64,000 nucleotides of DNA from positions 2,542,001-2,606,000 of the forward strand of contig NZ_CP034159.1 of assembly GCF_003860585.1 (NCBI RefSeq), given 5' to 3'. Made by a program: the position numbers and the translations under genes. Source of the DNA: Kaistella carnis (GTDB lineage Bacteria > Bacteroidota > Bacteroidia > Flavobacteriales > Weeksellaceae). Positions 26,213 through 35,167 of the stretch are shown here, one piece after another (the first letter of the stretch is position 1; each line of letters opens with the position of its first letter). The notes below the pieces were generated by a model. That model was not told the origin of the DNA and made no database searches. It saw nothing but the letters and a program-made list of their open reading frames with translations.

Positions 26213-26248
26213 TGATAGAATAAATTATTGTTCTCCACAATTCTATCA
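26213..26248. repeat. Inverted repeat TGATAGAAT / ATTCTATCA
   Basis: A perfect 9-bp inverted repeat with an 18-nt spacer, 200 bases upstream of the HMA gene. It could be a hairpin or operator. Confidence 0.4.
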
Positions 26249-26447
26249 GCGGTCTTTTAATCGTGACACCAACTTTAGAGGAAATTCTATACTGTAATAA
26301 AATTGCAGTTTACATCACTGTACTTTTAATTCAAGTGTTATTGAGTTCAAATTTGAAAATGAAGAATTATTAAAAAAATCCAAGCAAATATTATGAAAAA
26401 ATTGGCGATCACTAAAAATAATTTTTTAACAATTTAAATATATCATT

Positions 26448-26705
26448 ATGAATCAATTAGTAGAAATTAACGGCATGACCTGCGGAGGTTGTGTAAAAAG
26501 TGTAGAAAAAGCGCTGAAAACAATAGAAGGCGTAGAAGCAGTAAATGTAACTCTATCGCCACCACAAGCCAATATAGTGACGGATCACACTATCAATAAC
26601 CAACGGCTTAAAGATGTTCTGTCAAAAGCAGGAGGTTACAGTCTTGCAGGAGATTCCGAGGGTGATACTGCACCAAAAAAATCTGGAGGTTCTTGTTGTG
26701 GCTAG
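26448..26705 (+). CDS. HMA-domain copper chaperone with C-terminal SGGSCCG
   Basis: The 85-aa cytosolic HMA protein has the metal-binding motif GMTCGGCVKSVEKAL (Cys near 12 and 15) and the expected beta-alpha-beta-beta-alpha-beta pattern. The C-terminus has a second Cys pair in KKSGGSCCG. It is a paralogue of the protein at 35168-35422 with the same tail. It probably carries Cu(I)/Ag(I) to the P-type ATPases. It precedes the glycolytic gene pair. Confidence 0.85.
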   Translation: MNQLVEINGMTCGGCVKSVEKALKTIEGVEAVNVTLSPPQANIVTDHTINNQRLKDVLSKAGGYSLAGDSEGDTAPKKSGGSCCG

Positions 26706-26736
26706 GAAAGTTTGCAAAGATTGTAAAAGAGTATAA

Positions 26737-26780
26737 AGTAGACAGGTTAAACTAAGTCGAATTACTTCTCCCTGTTTACT
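26737..26780. terminator. Weak hairpin after the HMA gene
   Basis: AGTAGACAGG pairs with CCTGTTTACT at 9 of 10 positions around a 24-nt loop. No T-run follows directly, so a terminator role is uncertain. Confidence 0.35.
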
Positions 26781-26837
26781 AAATATGCTTGATTATCAGA
26801 ACTAGATAGTGTAAAGTTAAATTTCAAATACAACAAA

Positions 26838-27851
26838 ATGAAGAATATAGGACTAATAGGATACGGAGTCATCGGTAAAAGAGTAGCCGATGCGATTAAT
26901 GCGCAGGACGACATGAATCTCGTCGGGGTTTGCGATGTAATCAGTGATTGGCGCATTCAAAATGCCGTCAGGAAAAATTATAATATTTACGCAGCAACAC
27001 CGGATGCAGAAAAAACAATGAAAGATGCGGGCATTTCTGTGGTGGGAAATATGATGGATCTTTTGGATAAAGTAGATCTGATTGTAGATTGCACCCCAAA
27101 GAATATCGCTGCACAGAACGTTAAAATTTATAAGGAGAAAGGAATCAAATTTATTGTTCAGGGAGGAGAAAAGCATGAAACCACTGGCCATTCTTTCAGC
27201 GCTGAAAATAATTATAATTCTGCTTTAAATTTGGATGCAACAAGAGTAGTTTCCTGTAACACCACTTCCATTTTAAGAACTTTAACTGCGCTAAAAAAAG
27301 CCGGATTGTTAGATTACGCCAGAGGAACTTTGCTTCGTAGAGCAACTGATCCCTGGGAAAGTCATTTGGGTGGTATCATGAATACGATGGTTCCCGAACG
27401 AGATATTCCAAGCCATCAAGGACCCGATGCACAAAGTGTAGATCCAGATTTAGATGTCATTACATCTGCGGTAAAGGTTCCGGAAACTTTAAGCCATCTT
27501 CATTATTGGAATGTGAAATTAAAAAAGCCAACCACCAAAGAAGAAGTTCTTAATGCTTTCAAAAAATCTACCAGAATAAAATTCATCCAGTATGATCAGG
27601 GTTTAGTTTCAAACAATACAATAAAAGAAATGTATCTGGACATGGGCAGACCGTGGGGAGACATGTATGAGGTGGCGCTTTGGGAAGATATGCTGAAAGT
27701 AGTGGGTGACGAATTATTCTATGCTTATGTAGTAGATAACCAGGCAATTGTAATCCCTGAAACCATCGATGCGATCAGAGCACTTACAGGAATTGAAACG
27801 GATGCCGCAAAATCCATTGCTAAAACGAATAAAAGTCTCGGAATAAATTAA
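26838..27851 (+). CDS. gap: Type II (archaeal-type) glyceraldehyde-3-phosphate dehydrogenase
   Basis: The 337-aa enzyme is of the archaeal type II GAPDH family, not the usual bacterial GapA. It has the Rossmann motif GLIGYGVIGKRVADAI at the N-terminus, catalytic Cys140 in VVSCNTTS, and the archaeal-type pattern LLRRATDPWESHLGG. It converts glyceraldehyde-3-phosphate to 1,3-bisphosphoglycerate with NAD(P). It lies 9 bases ahead of a class I aldolase gene and inside a copper/silver resistance region. I infer a bypass of a metal-sensitive host enzyme. All expected motifs are intact. Confidence 0.88.
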   Translation: MKNIGLIGYGVIGKRVADAINAQDDMNLVGVCDVISDWRIQNAVRKNYNIYAATPDAEKTMKDAGISVVGNMMDLLDKVDLIVDCTPKNIAAQNVKIYKEKGIKFIVQGGEKHETTGHSFSAENNYNSALNLDATRVVSCNTTSILRTLTALKKAGLLDYARGTLLRRATDPWESHLGGIMNTMVPERDIPSHQGPDAQSVDPDLDVITSAVKVPETLSHLHYWNVKLKKPTTKEEVLNAFKKSTRIKFIQYDQGLVSNNTIKEMYLDMGRPWGDMYEVALWEDMLKVVGDELFYAYVVDNQAIVIPETIDAIRALTGIETDAAKSIAKTNKSLGIN

Positions 27852-27860
27852 TTCTAAAAA

Positions 27861-28922
27861 ATGAAATCACCCAACAATATATTTGCAGTTTTAGGAGATA
27901 AAGCATCTTTTTATTTAGACCACGTCTGTGAAAAAATTAAAAAAGAAAGATTGCAAATTCCGAGCAAAGACAGTCTATACAATGTTTTTGCTGACAGTAA
28001 CAGAAACCCGCAGGTTTTGCGAAGTTTGGCTCAACTGTACAATCATGGAAATTTGGGCGGAACCGGATATTTGAGTATTCTTCCGGTGGATCAAGGCGTG
28101 GAGCACAGCGCAGTATTCTCATTCTACAAAAATCAGGATTATTTTGACCCTGAAAATATTATCAAGTTAGCCATTGAAGGTGGCTGTAACGGAGTGGCAT
28201 CTACGTTTGGTGTTCTGGGATTGCATGCCCGAAAATACGCTCATAAAATCCCTTTCATTGTTAAAATTAACCATAACGAAATGCTTACTTATCCGAATAA
28301 ATACGATCAGACATTATACGGAAAAGTTCAATCTGCGTGGGATATGGGCGCAGTTGCTGTCGGGGCAACAATCTATTTTGGATCTCCCGAAAGCGATCGT
28401 CAAATTAAAGAAATAGCCGATGCATTTGAAGAAGCACACAATTTAGGAATGGCTACCATCTTATGGTGCTATTTGCGCAATGATTCATTTAAAAAAGATG
28501 AGGAGGATTTTCACGCTTCCGCAGATCTTACCGGACAAGCCAATCATCTGGGCGTAACAATTCAGGCAGATATCATCAAACAGAAATTGCCCACCAATAA
28601 TTTTGGGTTTAAAGAAATAGGGTTTGGTAAGTATGATGATGCTATGTATGAGGCGCTTTCCACAAATCACCCAATTGATTTAACCCGATTGCAGGTAGCA
28701 AATTGCTATATGGGTAAAATAGGACTAATTAATTCCGGCGGAAGTTCAAATGGAGATTCTGACCTTCAGGAAGCGGTGATAACAGCCGTAGTAAACAAAA
28801 GAGCGGGTGGCAGTGGATTGATAATGGGAAGAAAAACATTTCAAAAACCGCTTAAAGAAGGTATTGAACTGCTAAACACAATACAAAGTGTCTATTTACA
28901 GGAAAGCATCACGGTTGCATAA
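27861..28922 (+). CDS. fbaB: Class I fructose-bisphosphate aldolase (DhnA/FbaB type)
   Basis: The 353-aa protein follows the archaeal/FbaB-type class I aldolase pattern: [10 protein letters not shown] near residue 75, [36 protein letters not shown] and [12 protein letters not shown]. Class I aldolases work through a Schiff-base Lys and need no divalent metal, unlike the class II enzymes most bacteria use. It is the second gene of the glycolytic pair. In the setting of Cu/Ag resistance, metal independence is a plausible reason for its retention. Confidence 0.88.
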   Translation: MKSPNNIFAVLGDKASFYLDHVCEKIKKERLQIPSKDSLYNVFADSNRNPQVLRSLAQLYNHGNLGGTGYLSILPVDQGVEHSAVFSFYKNQDYFDPENIIKLAIEGGCNGVASTFGVLGLHARKYAHKIPFIVKINHNEMLTYPNKYDQTLYGKVQSAWDMGAVAVGATIYFGSPESDRQIKEIADAFEEAHNLGMATILWCYLRNDSFKKDEEDFHASADLTGQANHLGVTIQADIIKQKLPTNNFGFKEIGFGKYDDAMYEALSTNHPIDLTRLQVANCYMGKIGLINSGGSSNGDSDLQEAVITAVVNKRAGGSGLIMGRKTFQKPLKEGIELLNTIQSVYLQESITVA

Positions 28923-28931
28923 AAACTTTGT

Positions 28932-29012
28932 ATCGTTGCCAGCAGTGCAATTCTATTGGCAGGTGAAGGAGCAAAAATTGTAGTGACGGATTTGAACAAA
29001 GATTACTTTTAA
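28932..29012 (+). pseudogene. Remnant of an SDR gene N-terminus
   Basis: The frame reads IVASSAILLAGEGAKIVVTDL, then NKDYF and a stop. This closely follows the second helix and third strand of short-chain dehydrogenases (GxxSAxxLAxEGAKVVVxDLN). The glycine motif before it and the rest of the enzyme are missing. A further frame (GFEEEKNFKNEIKMY) may be its shifted continuation to about 29060. No start codon or promoter is present. I call it a decayed fragment left by a rearrangement. Confidence 0.6.
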
Positions 29013-29126
29013 ACGGGTTTGAAGAGGAAAAGAATTTTAAAAATGAAATTAAAATGTATTAAATAGTAAAATTTTTAATGAAAAAATAAGTCCGACTTTT
29101 TTACAATAATTTCTAAATAAAAAACA

Positions 29127-29420
29127 ATGAGATATTACGATACCCTATCAGAGGCAATCAATGATTTAAAGACAAAAGGATACACCTACGATTTTAATCT
29201 AAAAACGGAATCTCTGCATTGCGCTGCACTAAAGATTGAAATTCATCCCGAAGATTTTGACGTAGATCAATCTTACAGGTTTGAAGGAATGAGCAGCACC
29301 GATGACAACAGTGTTTTATATGCAATATCATCTAAAAATGGAATGAAAGGCTTGTTGGTGGACGCTTACGGCGTTTATGCCGAAAATATTTCTGAAGAAA
29401 TGAGAAGAAAATTACGATAA
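29127..29420 (+). CDS. Conserved small protein (97 aa) of Flavobacteriia metal loci
   Basis: The protein starts MRYYDTLSEAINDLKTKGYT and has alternating alpha and beta character with no signal peptide or Cys motif. Similar small proteins are often labelled phosphoribosylpyrophosphate synthetase in databases; length and motifs do not support that enzyme. It sits 18 bases ahead of the CPH-type ATPase and is probably co-transcribed. Function unknown. Confidence 0.6.
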   Translation: MRYYDTLSEAINDLKTKGYTYDFNLKTESLHCAALKIEIHPEDFDVDQSYRFEGMSSTDDNSVLYAISSKNGMKGLLVDAYGVYAENISEEMRRKLR

Positions 29421-29438
29421 CATTTAAACAATATAACT

Positions 29439-31520
29439 ATGGATAATCACGACGAACACGAGAAAAAAAAGACCGATCATTCCAAGATGGATCACTCAAA
29501 GATGGACATGTCCAAAAAAGACCACTCAAAAATGGATCATGACAGTATTCCTATGGGAAAAGAAGGTCATGATCATCATCAGATGATGATAGCCGATTTT
29601 AAAAAGCGGTTTTGGGTTACTTTGGTTCTTACTATTCCAATCTTGGTTTTTTCACCGATGATCCAGACATTTTTTGGATATGAATTTTTACTGCCTGGAA
29701 ATTCTTATGTCTTATTTGGTTTAGGGACAATCGTCTATTTTTATGGTGGTTGGCCATTTTTGAAAGGATTTTGGTCTGAGATAAAGAGTGGATCTCCCGG
29801 CATGATGACATTGATATCAATGGCAATAAGTGTCGCCTATTTTTACAGTTCTGCAACAGTCTTCGGCCTGAAAGGCGTAGATTTCTTTTGGGAACTTGCA
29901 ACGCTGATTGCAGTAATGCTCATTGGTCACTGGATCGAAATGAAAAGTGTTTTAGGTGCTTCCAAAGCGCTGCAACTCTTGGTAAGTATGATGCCTGCGG
30001 AAGCGCATCGGGTTACAGATAATAATGTAGAAGATATTAAACTTGAAGATTTATTAAAAGATGATGTGATGTTGGTAAAACCTGGTGAAAAAGTTCCGGC
30101 GGATGGTATTATCATAGAAGGAAGCAGTTACTTGAACGAGTCTATGCTGACCGGGGAATCTAAACCTGTTAAAAAAGACAAACAGGATAAAGTTATCGGC
30201 GGTTCAGTAAACGGCAATGGTTCTTTAAAGGTAAAAGTAGAGCATACCGGAAAAGACAGTTATCTCAACAAGGTTATTACGATGGTTGAAGAGGCCCAAA
30301 AGACCAAATCTAAAATGCAAAACCTTTCAGATAAGGCTGCGAAATGGTTAACATATATTGCATTACTTATTGGTTTCGGAACACTGACGGTTTGGCTCCT
30401 TTTAGGATTTCCTTTTGTATTTGCTTTAGAAAGAATGGTAACAGTAATGGTTATTGCTTGTCCACACGCGTTAGGATTAGCAATTCCTCTGGTAGTCGCC
30501 ATTTCAACGGCAGTTTCTGCACAAAATGGTTTATTAATCAGAAACAGGACTGCTTTTGAAGAATCCCGTAAGATTTCAGTTTTGCTGTTTGACAAAACAG
30601 GAACTTTAACAAAAGGAGATTTTGGCGTTACACGTATAGAATCTGTAGATAAGTCTTTTTCAACGGAGGAGATTTTGCGATTGTCTAGTGCGTTAGAACA
30701 AAGTTCAGAACATCCGATTGCAATCGGAATATTAAAAAAAGTGAAAGAAGACAATATTACAATTCCAACTTTACAAAATTTTAAAGCGATTACAGGTAAA
30801 GGTGTTGAGGCAAATGTTGAAGGTAAAGATATAAAAATAGTAAGTCCCGGTTTCTTAAAAGATGAAAAAATAAATATTCCTGAAGATGCTTTCAGCGATG
30901 CCGCAGAAACTGTTGTATTTGTTTTAGTTGATGGAAAACTTGCGGGCTATATTGCTCTTGCCGACGAAATACGACCTGAATCTGCGGACGCTATTAAAAT
31001 CTTCAAAAAAAATAATATCAAAGTTTTAATGGCAACTGGCGATAACGAACAAACAGCAAAAGCCGTTAGTGAAAAATTGGGTTTAGATGGCTATTTTGCC
31101 GAAGTTTTACCAGAAGAAAAGGTAAAAATTGTGAAAGATCTGCAGGCTAAAGGTGAATTTGTAGCGATGACAGGCGACGGTGTAAATGATGCACCAGCAT
31201 TAGCACAGGCAAATGTAGGAATTGCCGTAGGTTCGGGAACAGATGTGGCTGCCGAAACCGCTGATATTATTCTAGTTAATAGTAACCCGCAGGATATTGC
31301 TAATCTTATTCTTTTTGGAAAAGCAACTTATAATAAAATGATCCAGAATTTACTTTGGGCAACAGGTTATAATGTAGTAGCAATTCCATTGGCTGCAGGA
31401 GTTTTATATACTTCCGGTTTCGTTTTAGGACCAGCAATAGGAGCTGTATTTATGAGTTTAAGCACAATAATAGTCGCAGTAAACGCCCAGTTGTTAAAAA
31501 GAAAAATTGGAATGAAATAA
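29439..31520 (+). CDS. CopB-type (CPH) P1B copper/silver ATPase
   Basis: The 693-aa heavy-metal P-type ATPase has a His/Met-rich N-terminus with repeats of [10 protein letters not shown] in place of an HMA domain. The membrane metal site is CPH at about 341-343 ([12 protein letters not shown]), which marks the P1B-3/CopB group reported to move Cu(II), Cu(I) or Ag(I). It has TGES in the actuator, DKTGT with Asp385, and GDGVNDAP. All catalytic motifs are intact. It complements the CPC-type CopA at 35482-37986. Confidence 0.9.
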   Translation: MDNHDEHEKKKTDHSKMDHSKMDMSKKDHSKMDHDSIPMGKEGHDHHQMMIADFKKRFWVTLVLTIPILVFSPMIQTFFGYEFLLPGNSYVLFGLGTIVYFYGGWPFLKGFWSEIKSGSPGMMTLISMAISVAYFYSSATVFGLKGVDFFWELATLIAVMLIGHWIEMKSVLGASKALQLLVSMMPAEAHRVTDNNVEDIKLEDLLKDDVMLVKPGEKVPADGIIIEGSSYLNESMLTGESKPVKKDKQDKVIGGSVNGNGSLKVKVEHTGKDSYLNKVITMVEEAQKTKSKMQNLSDKAAKWLTYIALLIGFGTLTVWLLLGFPFVFALERMVTVMVIACPHALGLAIPLVVAISTAVSAQNGLLIRNRTAFEESRKISVLLFDKTGTLTKGDFGVTRIESVDKSFSTEEILRLSSALEQSSEHPIAIGILKKVKEDNITIPTLQNFKAITGKGVEANVEGKDIKIVSPGFLKDEKINIPEDAFSDAAETVVFVLVDGKLAGYIALADEIRPESADAIKIFKKNNIKVLMATGDNEQTAKAVSEKLGLDGYFAEVLPEEKVKIVKDLQAKGEFVAMTGDGVNDAPALAQANVGIAVGSGTDVAAETADIILVNSNPQDIANLILFGKATYNKMIQNLLWATGYNVVAIPLAAGVLYTSGFVLGPAIGAVFMSLSTIIVAVNAQLLKRKIGMK

Positions 31521-31524
31521 ATGA

Positions 31525-31770
31525 AAAACAAGGAAAAATCTGGAAGTGTTTCTATCATTCACTAGAATTGGCAAGAGGCAAAACCGTTTTGATTTCTGCG
31601 CACGGTAATTCTCTACGCGCATTAATAGGACATCTAGAACACATTTCTCATGGCAATATCGAAACGGTTGAGATTGGAACCGGGATGCCAATCTTGTATG
31701 AGTTCGATTGTTGTCTAAATATAATGAAGCACATCTACTTAAAATAAACGAAGAGGAATTATACCAATAA
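31525..31770 (+). pseudogene. gpmA: Remnant of 2,3-bisphosphoglycerate-dependent phosphoglycerate mutase
   Basis: The frame from about 31533 reads [20 protein letters not shown] followed by [29 protein letters not shown] and [10 protein letters not shown], then a stop at 31745. This is the C-terminal third of a cofactor-dependent phosphoglycerate mutase, including the catalytic His in SAHGNSLRA. The N-terminal two thirds, with the phosphorylated His, are absent, and a -1 shift near 31740 would extend the frame to 31770. It lies directly after the CPH ATPase stop. It is clearly non-functional alone, but shows a third glycolytic gene once belonged to this region. Confidence 0.85.
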
Positions 31771-31807
31771 TTTTTAAAATTGTATAAATGCGTTTATTGT
31801 CATTTTG

Positions 31808-31815
31808 TATCTTTG
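31808..31815 (+). promoter_or_regulatory. -7 box TATCTTTG ahead of the HYC_CC_PP gene
   Basis: An exact TAnnTTTG match 9 bases before the ATG at 31825. It marks a new transcription start after the mutase remnant. Confidence 0.45.
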
Positions 31816-31824
31816 TACAGTCTT

Positions 31825-32202
31825 ATGAAAAAATATCTTGCCATAATGTTCACCGTCTTCTATTTCGGATTTTCATCCGGAATGGTTTATAATGTTCATT
31901 ATTGTATGAATAAAGTTTCTACCTCATTTTCAACTTCCTCTGGAACTTGCGGAATATGTGGTAAAAGCAAAAAGAAAGACTGCTGCAAAGATCAGATTAA
32001 AGTTTTAAAAACGGATGTCGCTCAAAAGGCAGATACTTCATTTATTGCGGATGCACCTTTTGTAGCCATCATTCCACAACTATTCTATGCGGATTTCTTA
32101 GCACCTGTATTAGAACGAAATCAGTTTTCAGTTCTGGTAAATGCGCCACCCGATAAGCCAGAATTACCACTGTTCATTTCTTACTGTAATTTTAGAATTT
32201 AA
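31825..32202 (+). CDS. HYC_CC_PP family secreted protein
   Basis: The protein is 125 aa from ATG 31825, chosen because it opens a signal peptide (MKKYLAIMFTVFYFGFSSG) and a -7 box lies just upstream. The family hallmarks are all present: NVHYCMNK (HYC), CGICGKSKKKDCCKD (CC) and NAPPDKPELP (PP). It is probably a periplasmic or outer-membrane-associated metal-binding protein; the family is typical of Bacteroidota copper loci but has no proven function. A DUF3347 gene follows. Confidence 0.8.
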   Translation: MKKYLAIMFTVFYFGFSSGMVYNVHYCMNKVSTSFSTSSGTCGICGKSKKKDCCKDQIKVLKTDVAQKADTSFIADAPFVAIIPQLFYADFLAPVLERNQFSVLVNAPPDKPELPLFISYCNFRI

Positions 32203-32295
32203 AATAAAGACATCATTCTTCTTTTGAATAATGATGAACAGACGTGTCCAGTTTTTTGGACTTTTCTTTATTTAAAACAATCTAAAATTATTACA

Positions 32296-32766
32296 ATGAA
32301 AAAATTAATTTTCACAGCATTATTCTCAATATTTTCAATATTAAATTTATCAGCGCAACAGTCTGATGCCTCAATATCTAAACTTTACGAAAACTATATC
32401 GTCATCAAAGATGCTTTGGTAACAGACAATTCAGACGCCGCCTCAAAAGCAGCGAACGAATTTATAAAATCTGCTTCGATGGTAGATTACAAAGTTTTGT
32501 CGGAAGGAAATCTGGACGTTCTACGAAAAGATGCTTCTACCATTGCTGAAAGCAGAAGTATAGAAACACAACGGGAATCTTTTGCAAAATTATCTGCAAA
32601 TATGATTACAGTTGCGAAAAACTTCAAGTTAGCAGATTCTTCTGTTTTTATTCTCTATTGCCCAATGCAGGACGCGTCGTGGTTGAGCGCGCAAAAAGAA
32701 GTTAAAAATCCTTTTTACGGCAGCGCTATGCTTACTTGTGGAAGCATGAAATCAGAATTAAAATAG
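32296..32766 (+). CDS. DUF3347 protein lacking the usual histidines
   Basis: The 156-aa protein starts at ATG 32296 with a signal peptide (LFSIFSILNLSAQ). It keeps the C-terminal DUF3347 hallmarks YCPMQDASWLSAQKEVKNPF and MLTCGSM. The segment that reads EHAEHI and DHQREHF in its three relatives is here AESRSIETQRESF, so the conserved His residues are gone. It may bind metal differently or bind a partner only. The in-frame upstream extension is rejected because it would mask the signal peptide. Confidence 0.75.
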   Translation: MKKLIFTALFSIFSILNLSAQQSDASISKLYENYIVIKDALVTDNSDAASKAANEFIKSASMVDYKVLSEGNLDVLRKDASTIAESRSIETQRESFAKLSANMITVAKNFKLADSSVFILYCPMQDASWLSAQKEVKNPFYGSAMLTCGSMKSELK

Positions 32767-32823
32767 TTCACATAAGGTCTTTTTTGCAACATTAGTAAAA
32801 AATTCTTTATTCAATTCTTAATT

Positions 32824-32866
32824 TAAAGTAGAATTATTAGATCCTTAATGAACTAGTTCTACTTTA
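32824..32866. repeat. 10-bp inverted repeat downstream of the DUF3347 gene
   Basis: TAAAGTAGAA (32824-32833) pairs perfectly with TTCTACTTTA (32857-32866). The spacer is 23 nt. It lies in the 299-bp gap before the next DUF3347 gene, which otherwise holds only the palindrome at 33021-33052. Confidence 0.45.
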
Positions 32867-33020
32867 ATAAAGGAATACCATTTTTATTTTTAAGCAAATT
32901 TCTGATTTTAAATTCACCAAATCAAAACATCACTGCTTCAATTTAAGTATCTTAAAATTATTAACTCCCAACCGAATTGTATCAATCTTCAACCAAATTA
33001 TTATATGAAAAAAAGTGTTC

Positions 33021-33052
33021 ATGTATTAATTTTACAGATGAAATTAATACAT
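33021..33052 (+). promoter_or_regulatory. Perfect 12-bp palindrome just before a DUF3347 start
   Basis: ATGTATTAATTT and AAATTAATACAT flank TACAGATG, ending 13 bases before the ATG at 33066. The position suits an operator or a leader hairpin that controls translation. Confidence 0.45.
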
Positions 33053-33065
33053 TAAATATTAAAAA

Positions 33066-33638
33066 ATGACAAATTTAAAAATTACAGCAACAGTTGCTAC
33101 GGTATTTATATTAAGTTTTACCGCTTTTTCCTGCAATGAAAATAAATCTTCTAAAGAAACCACGATGGACAATACCATGATGAAGTCCAGCACAGCAAAA
33201 ACAAATGGTACCCAATCCGAAAGTGCGAAAGAAGTTTTAGCAGATTATATGACGATCAAAGAGGCATTGGTAGCAACTAATAAAGAAGATGCTGCAAAAG
33301 CAGGAAGTGCGATGGAGACCGCATTGAATAACTTTGATATGAGCACTTATACAGAGCAGCAGCAAAAAACATTGCAAGATATAATTGTTGATGCAAAAGA
33401 ACATGCAGAACACATTTCGATGAGTGAAATTGATCACCAGCGGGAACATTTCAAAGCACTATCAAAAGACGTTATAGATATGATCGCAATCACAGGTGCA
33501 GATGCCAAAGTTTACCAAATGTCCTGCCCAATGTATGATGGAGGAAGTAACTGGTTAAGTTCAAGCAAAGAAGTGAGAAGTCCTTACTATGGTGATAAAA
33601 TGATTGATTGTGGAAAAATGGAAAAGGAATTAAACTAG
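33066..33638 (+). CDS. DUF3347 lipoprotein
   Basis: The 190-aa lipoprotein (lipobox FTAFSC) has a Met-rich linker (TTMDNTMMKSS) and the DUF3347 domain: [38 protein letters not shown] and the Cys of MIDCGKM. It is probably a periplasmic Cu/Ag-binding protein. It opens a tight run of three genes: the haem-binding-type gene starts one base after its stop, and another DUF3347 gene follows. Confidence 0.82.
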   Translation: MTNLKITATVATVFILSFTAFSCNENKSSKETTMDNTMMKSSTAKTNGTQSESAKEVLADYMTIKEALVATNKEDAAKAGSAMETALNNFDMSTYTEQQQKTLQDIIVDAKEHAEHISMSEIDHQREHFKALSKDVIDMIAITGADAKVYQMSCPMYDGGSNWLSSSKEVRSPYYGDKMIDCGKMEKELN

Positions 33639-33639
33639 A

Positions 33640-34092
33640 ATGAAAATTTTCAAGATCATAGCAGTGGTTTTATTAATCGCATTTGTTGGAATACAATTTC
33701 TTCCAAAACAAATTAATGAAAGCCAGACCACTTCAAAAGGGGACTTTTTGGTGGTCAATAAGGTTCCGGCAAATATCAAGAATAAGTTGCAGACCTCCTG
33801 CTTTGATTGTCACAGTAATAATACCAATTATCCATGGTACAGCAAGATTCAGCCGGTTGCAAAGTTTTTGGAAAACCATGTTATTGATGGAAAAAAAGAA
33901 CTGAATTTCAGTGAGTGGGACTCTTTATCGGTAAGGAGGAAAAAAAGCAAACTGAAAGCAATAGTTAATCAGATCAAAGATGATGAAATGCCTTTGAATT
34001 CTTACACCATTATTCACAGAAATGCAAAATTCACAGAGGCTGAAAAGCAGGAAATGATAGAATGGATGACACAAAAAAGAGACAGTTTATAA
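33640..34092 (+). CDS. Haem-binding domain protein (CxxCH)
   Basis: The 150-aa protein has one N-terminal membrane anchor (IIAVVLLIAFVGIQF) and a single c-type haem motif CFDCHSNNTNYPWYS, followed by the family pattern (PVAKFLENHV, ELNFSEW). It matches the haem-binding domain family (Haem_bd) found in Bacteroidota, usually periplasmic. It sits between two DUF3347 genes. A link to redox chemistry of copper is possible but unproven. Confidence 0.82.
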   Translation: MKIFKIIAVVLLIAFVGIQFLPKQINESQTTSKGDFLVVNKVPANIKNKLQTSCFDCHSNNTNYPWYSKIQPVAKFLENHVIDGKKELNFSEWDSLSVRRKKSKLKAIVNQIKDDEMPLNSYTIIHRNAKFTEAEKQEMIEWMTQKRDSL

Positions 34093-34671
<579 letters not shown>

Positions 34672-34754
34672 AATTCAATTATTCTGAAATTTGTTCCTCT
34701 TTAAAAAAGTAAAAAAATACAAGACAGATTTATCAGAAGAAAATTTAAGTCCTA

Positions 34755-34800
34755 TTGAGAGAAGAGGTGATATTTTAATTAAACGAACCTCTTCTCTTTG
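34755..34800 (+). terminator. 11-bp hairpin after DUF3347, resembling 26163-26210
   Basis: AGAGAAGAGGT (34758-34768) pairs perfectly with ACCTCTTCTCT (34787-34797) around 18 nt. It could terminate the DUF3347 run or act as a leader for the small gene at 34822. The left arm and loop are shared with the element at 26163. Confidence 0.5.
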
Positions 34801-34821
34801 TTAGGCACAAAGAAAATTATT

Positions 34822-34959
34822 ATGAAAGATTGTTGTAAAACAGGAAATGAAGATGAACAGAAAAAAACTGGTTTGAAAAAATGGTTCAACTACGGTTTAT
34901 ATGTATTCATCGGTGCGATTATTATCGGTGTTCTCGCATTACAGATTTTTGGAAAGTAA
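34822..34959 (+). CDS. Small membrane protein with N-terminal Cys-Cys (45 aa)
   Basis: The protein reads MKDCCKTGNEDEQKKTGLKK, then one transmembrane helix (YGLYVFIGAIIIGVLAL) and QIFGK. The CC pair at positions 4-5 would lie on the cytosolic side and could bind Cu(I) or Ag(I). It starts 22 bases after the hairpin and lies ahead of the second HMA gene. The composition is clearly protein-like. I know no named family; it is short enough to be missed by gene callers. Confidence 0.65.
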   Translation: MKDCCKTGNEDEQKKTGLKKWFNYGLYVFIGAIIIGVLALQIFGK

Positions 34960-34967
34960 ATTCCTAA

Positions 34968-35142
34968 AAATACGATTACAGGCTTGAAGAATTACTGAAA
35001 TCAACGGGAATAAAAAATAGGAAAGATATCTCTAAAAGTTATATTGGCCGAAGAATGATTGAAAACGACACAAAAATTATTGAAGATTTTTTTTGAACTA
35101 ATTTTTAGCGTTGCAGAAAAGGATTTGGTTGTAAAATCTTAA
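34968..35142 (+). pseudogene. Unidentified gene remnant with a poly-T frameshift
   Basis: The frame reads YDYRLEELLKSTGIKNRKDI and continues to EDFF, then hits TGA at a run of eight T (35087-35094). Shifting frame at the run continues into ELIFSVAEKDLVVKS and a stop at 35140. No start codon precedes it. It looks like the C-terminus of a helical cytosolic protein that lost its beginning. The family was not recognised. Confidence 0.45.
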
Positions 35143-35167
35143 GTATCAATTTTAAAAATCATATAAA

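Larger units (their letters stand above)
25907..26447. other. Intergenic stretch with hairpins, no gene
   Basis: No protein-like ORF was found. It holds a TATATTTG box at 25949-25956 without good spacing to a gene, an element at 26163-26210 that resembles 34755-34800, and an inverted repeat at 26213-26248. A 14-codon frame at 26393 is too short to call. Confidence 0.5.

Noticed and set aside
26393..26437. Leader peptide MKKLAITKNNFLTI before the HMA gene
   Set aside because: Only 14 codons, no metal-binding residues and no attenuator hairpin right after it.
26838..27851. Arsenate resistance GAPDH (ArsJ-type pathway)
   Set aside because: No arsJ, arsB, arsC or arsR gene is present, and the GAPDH is of the archaeal type rather than the ars-linked GapA type.
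29127..29420. Phosphoribosylpyrophosphate synthetase
   Set aside because: Databases often give this name to such small proteins, but at 97 aa it lacks the PRPP-binding and ATP-binding motifs of that enzyme.
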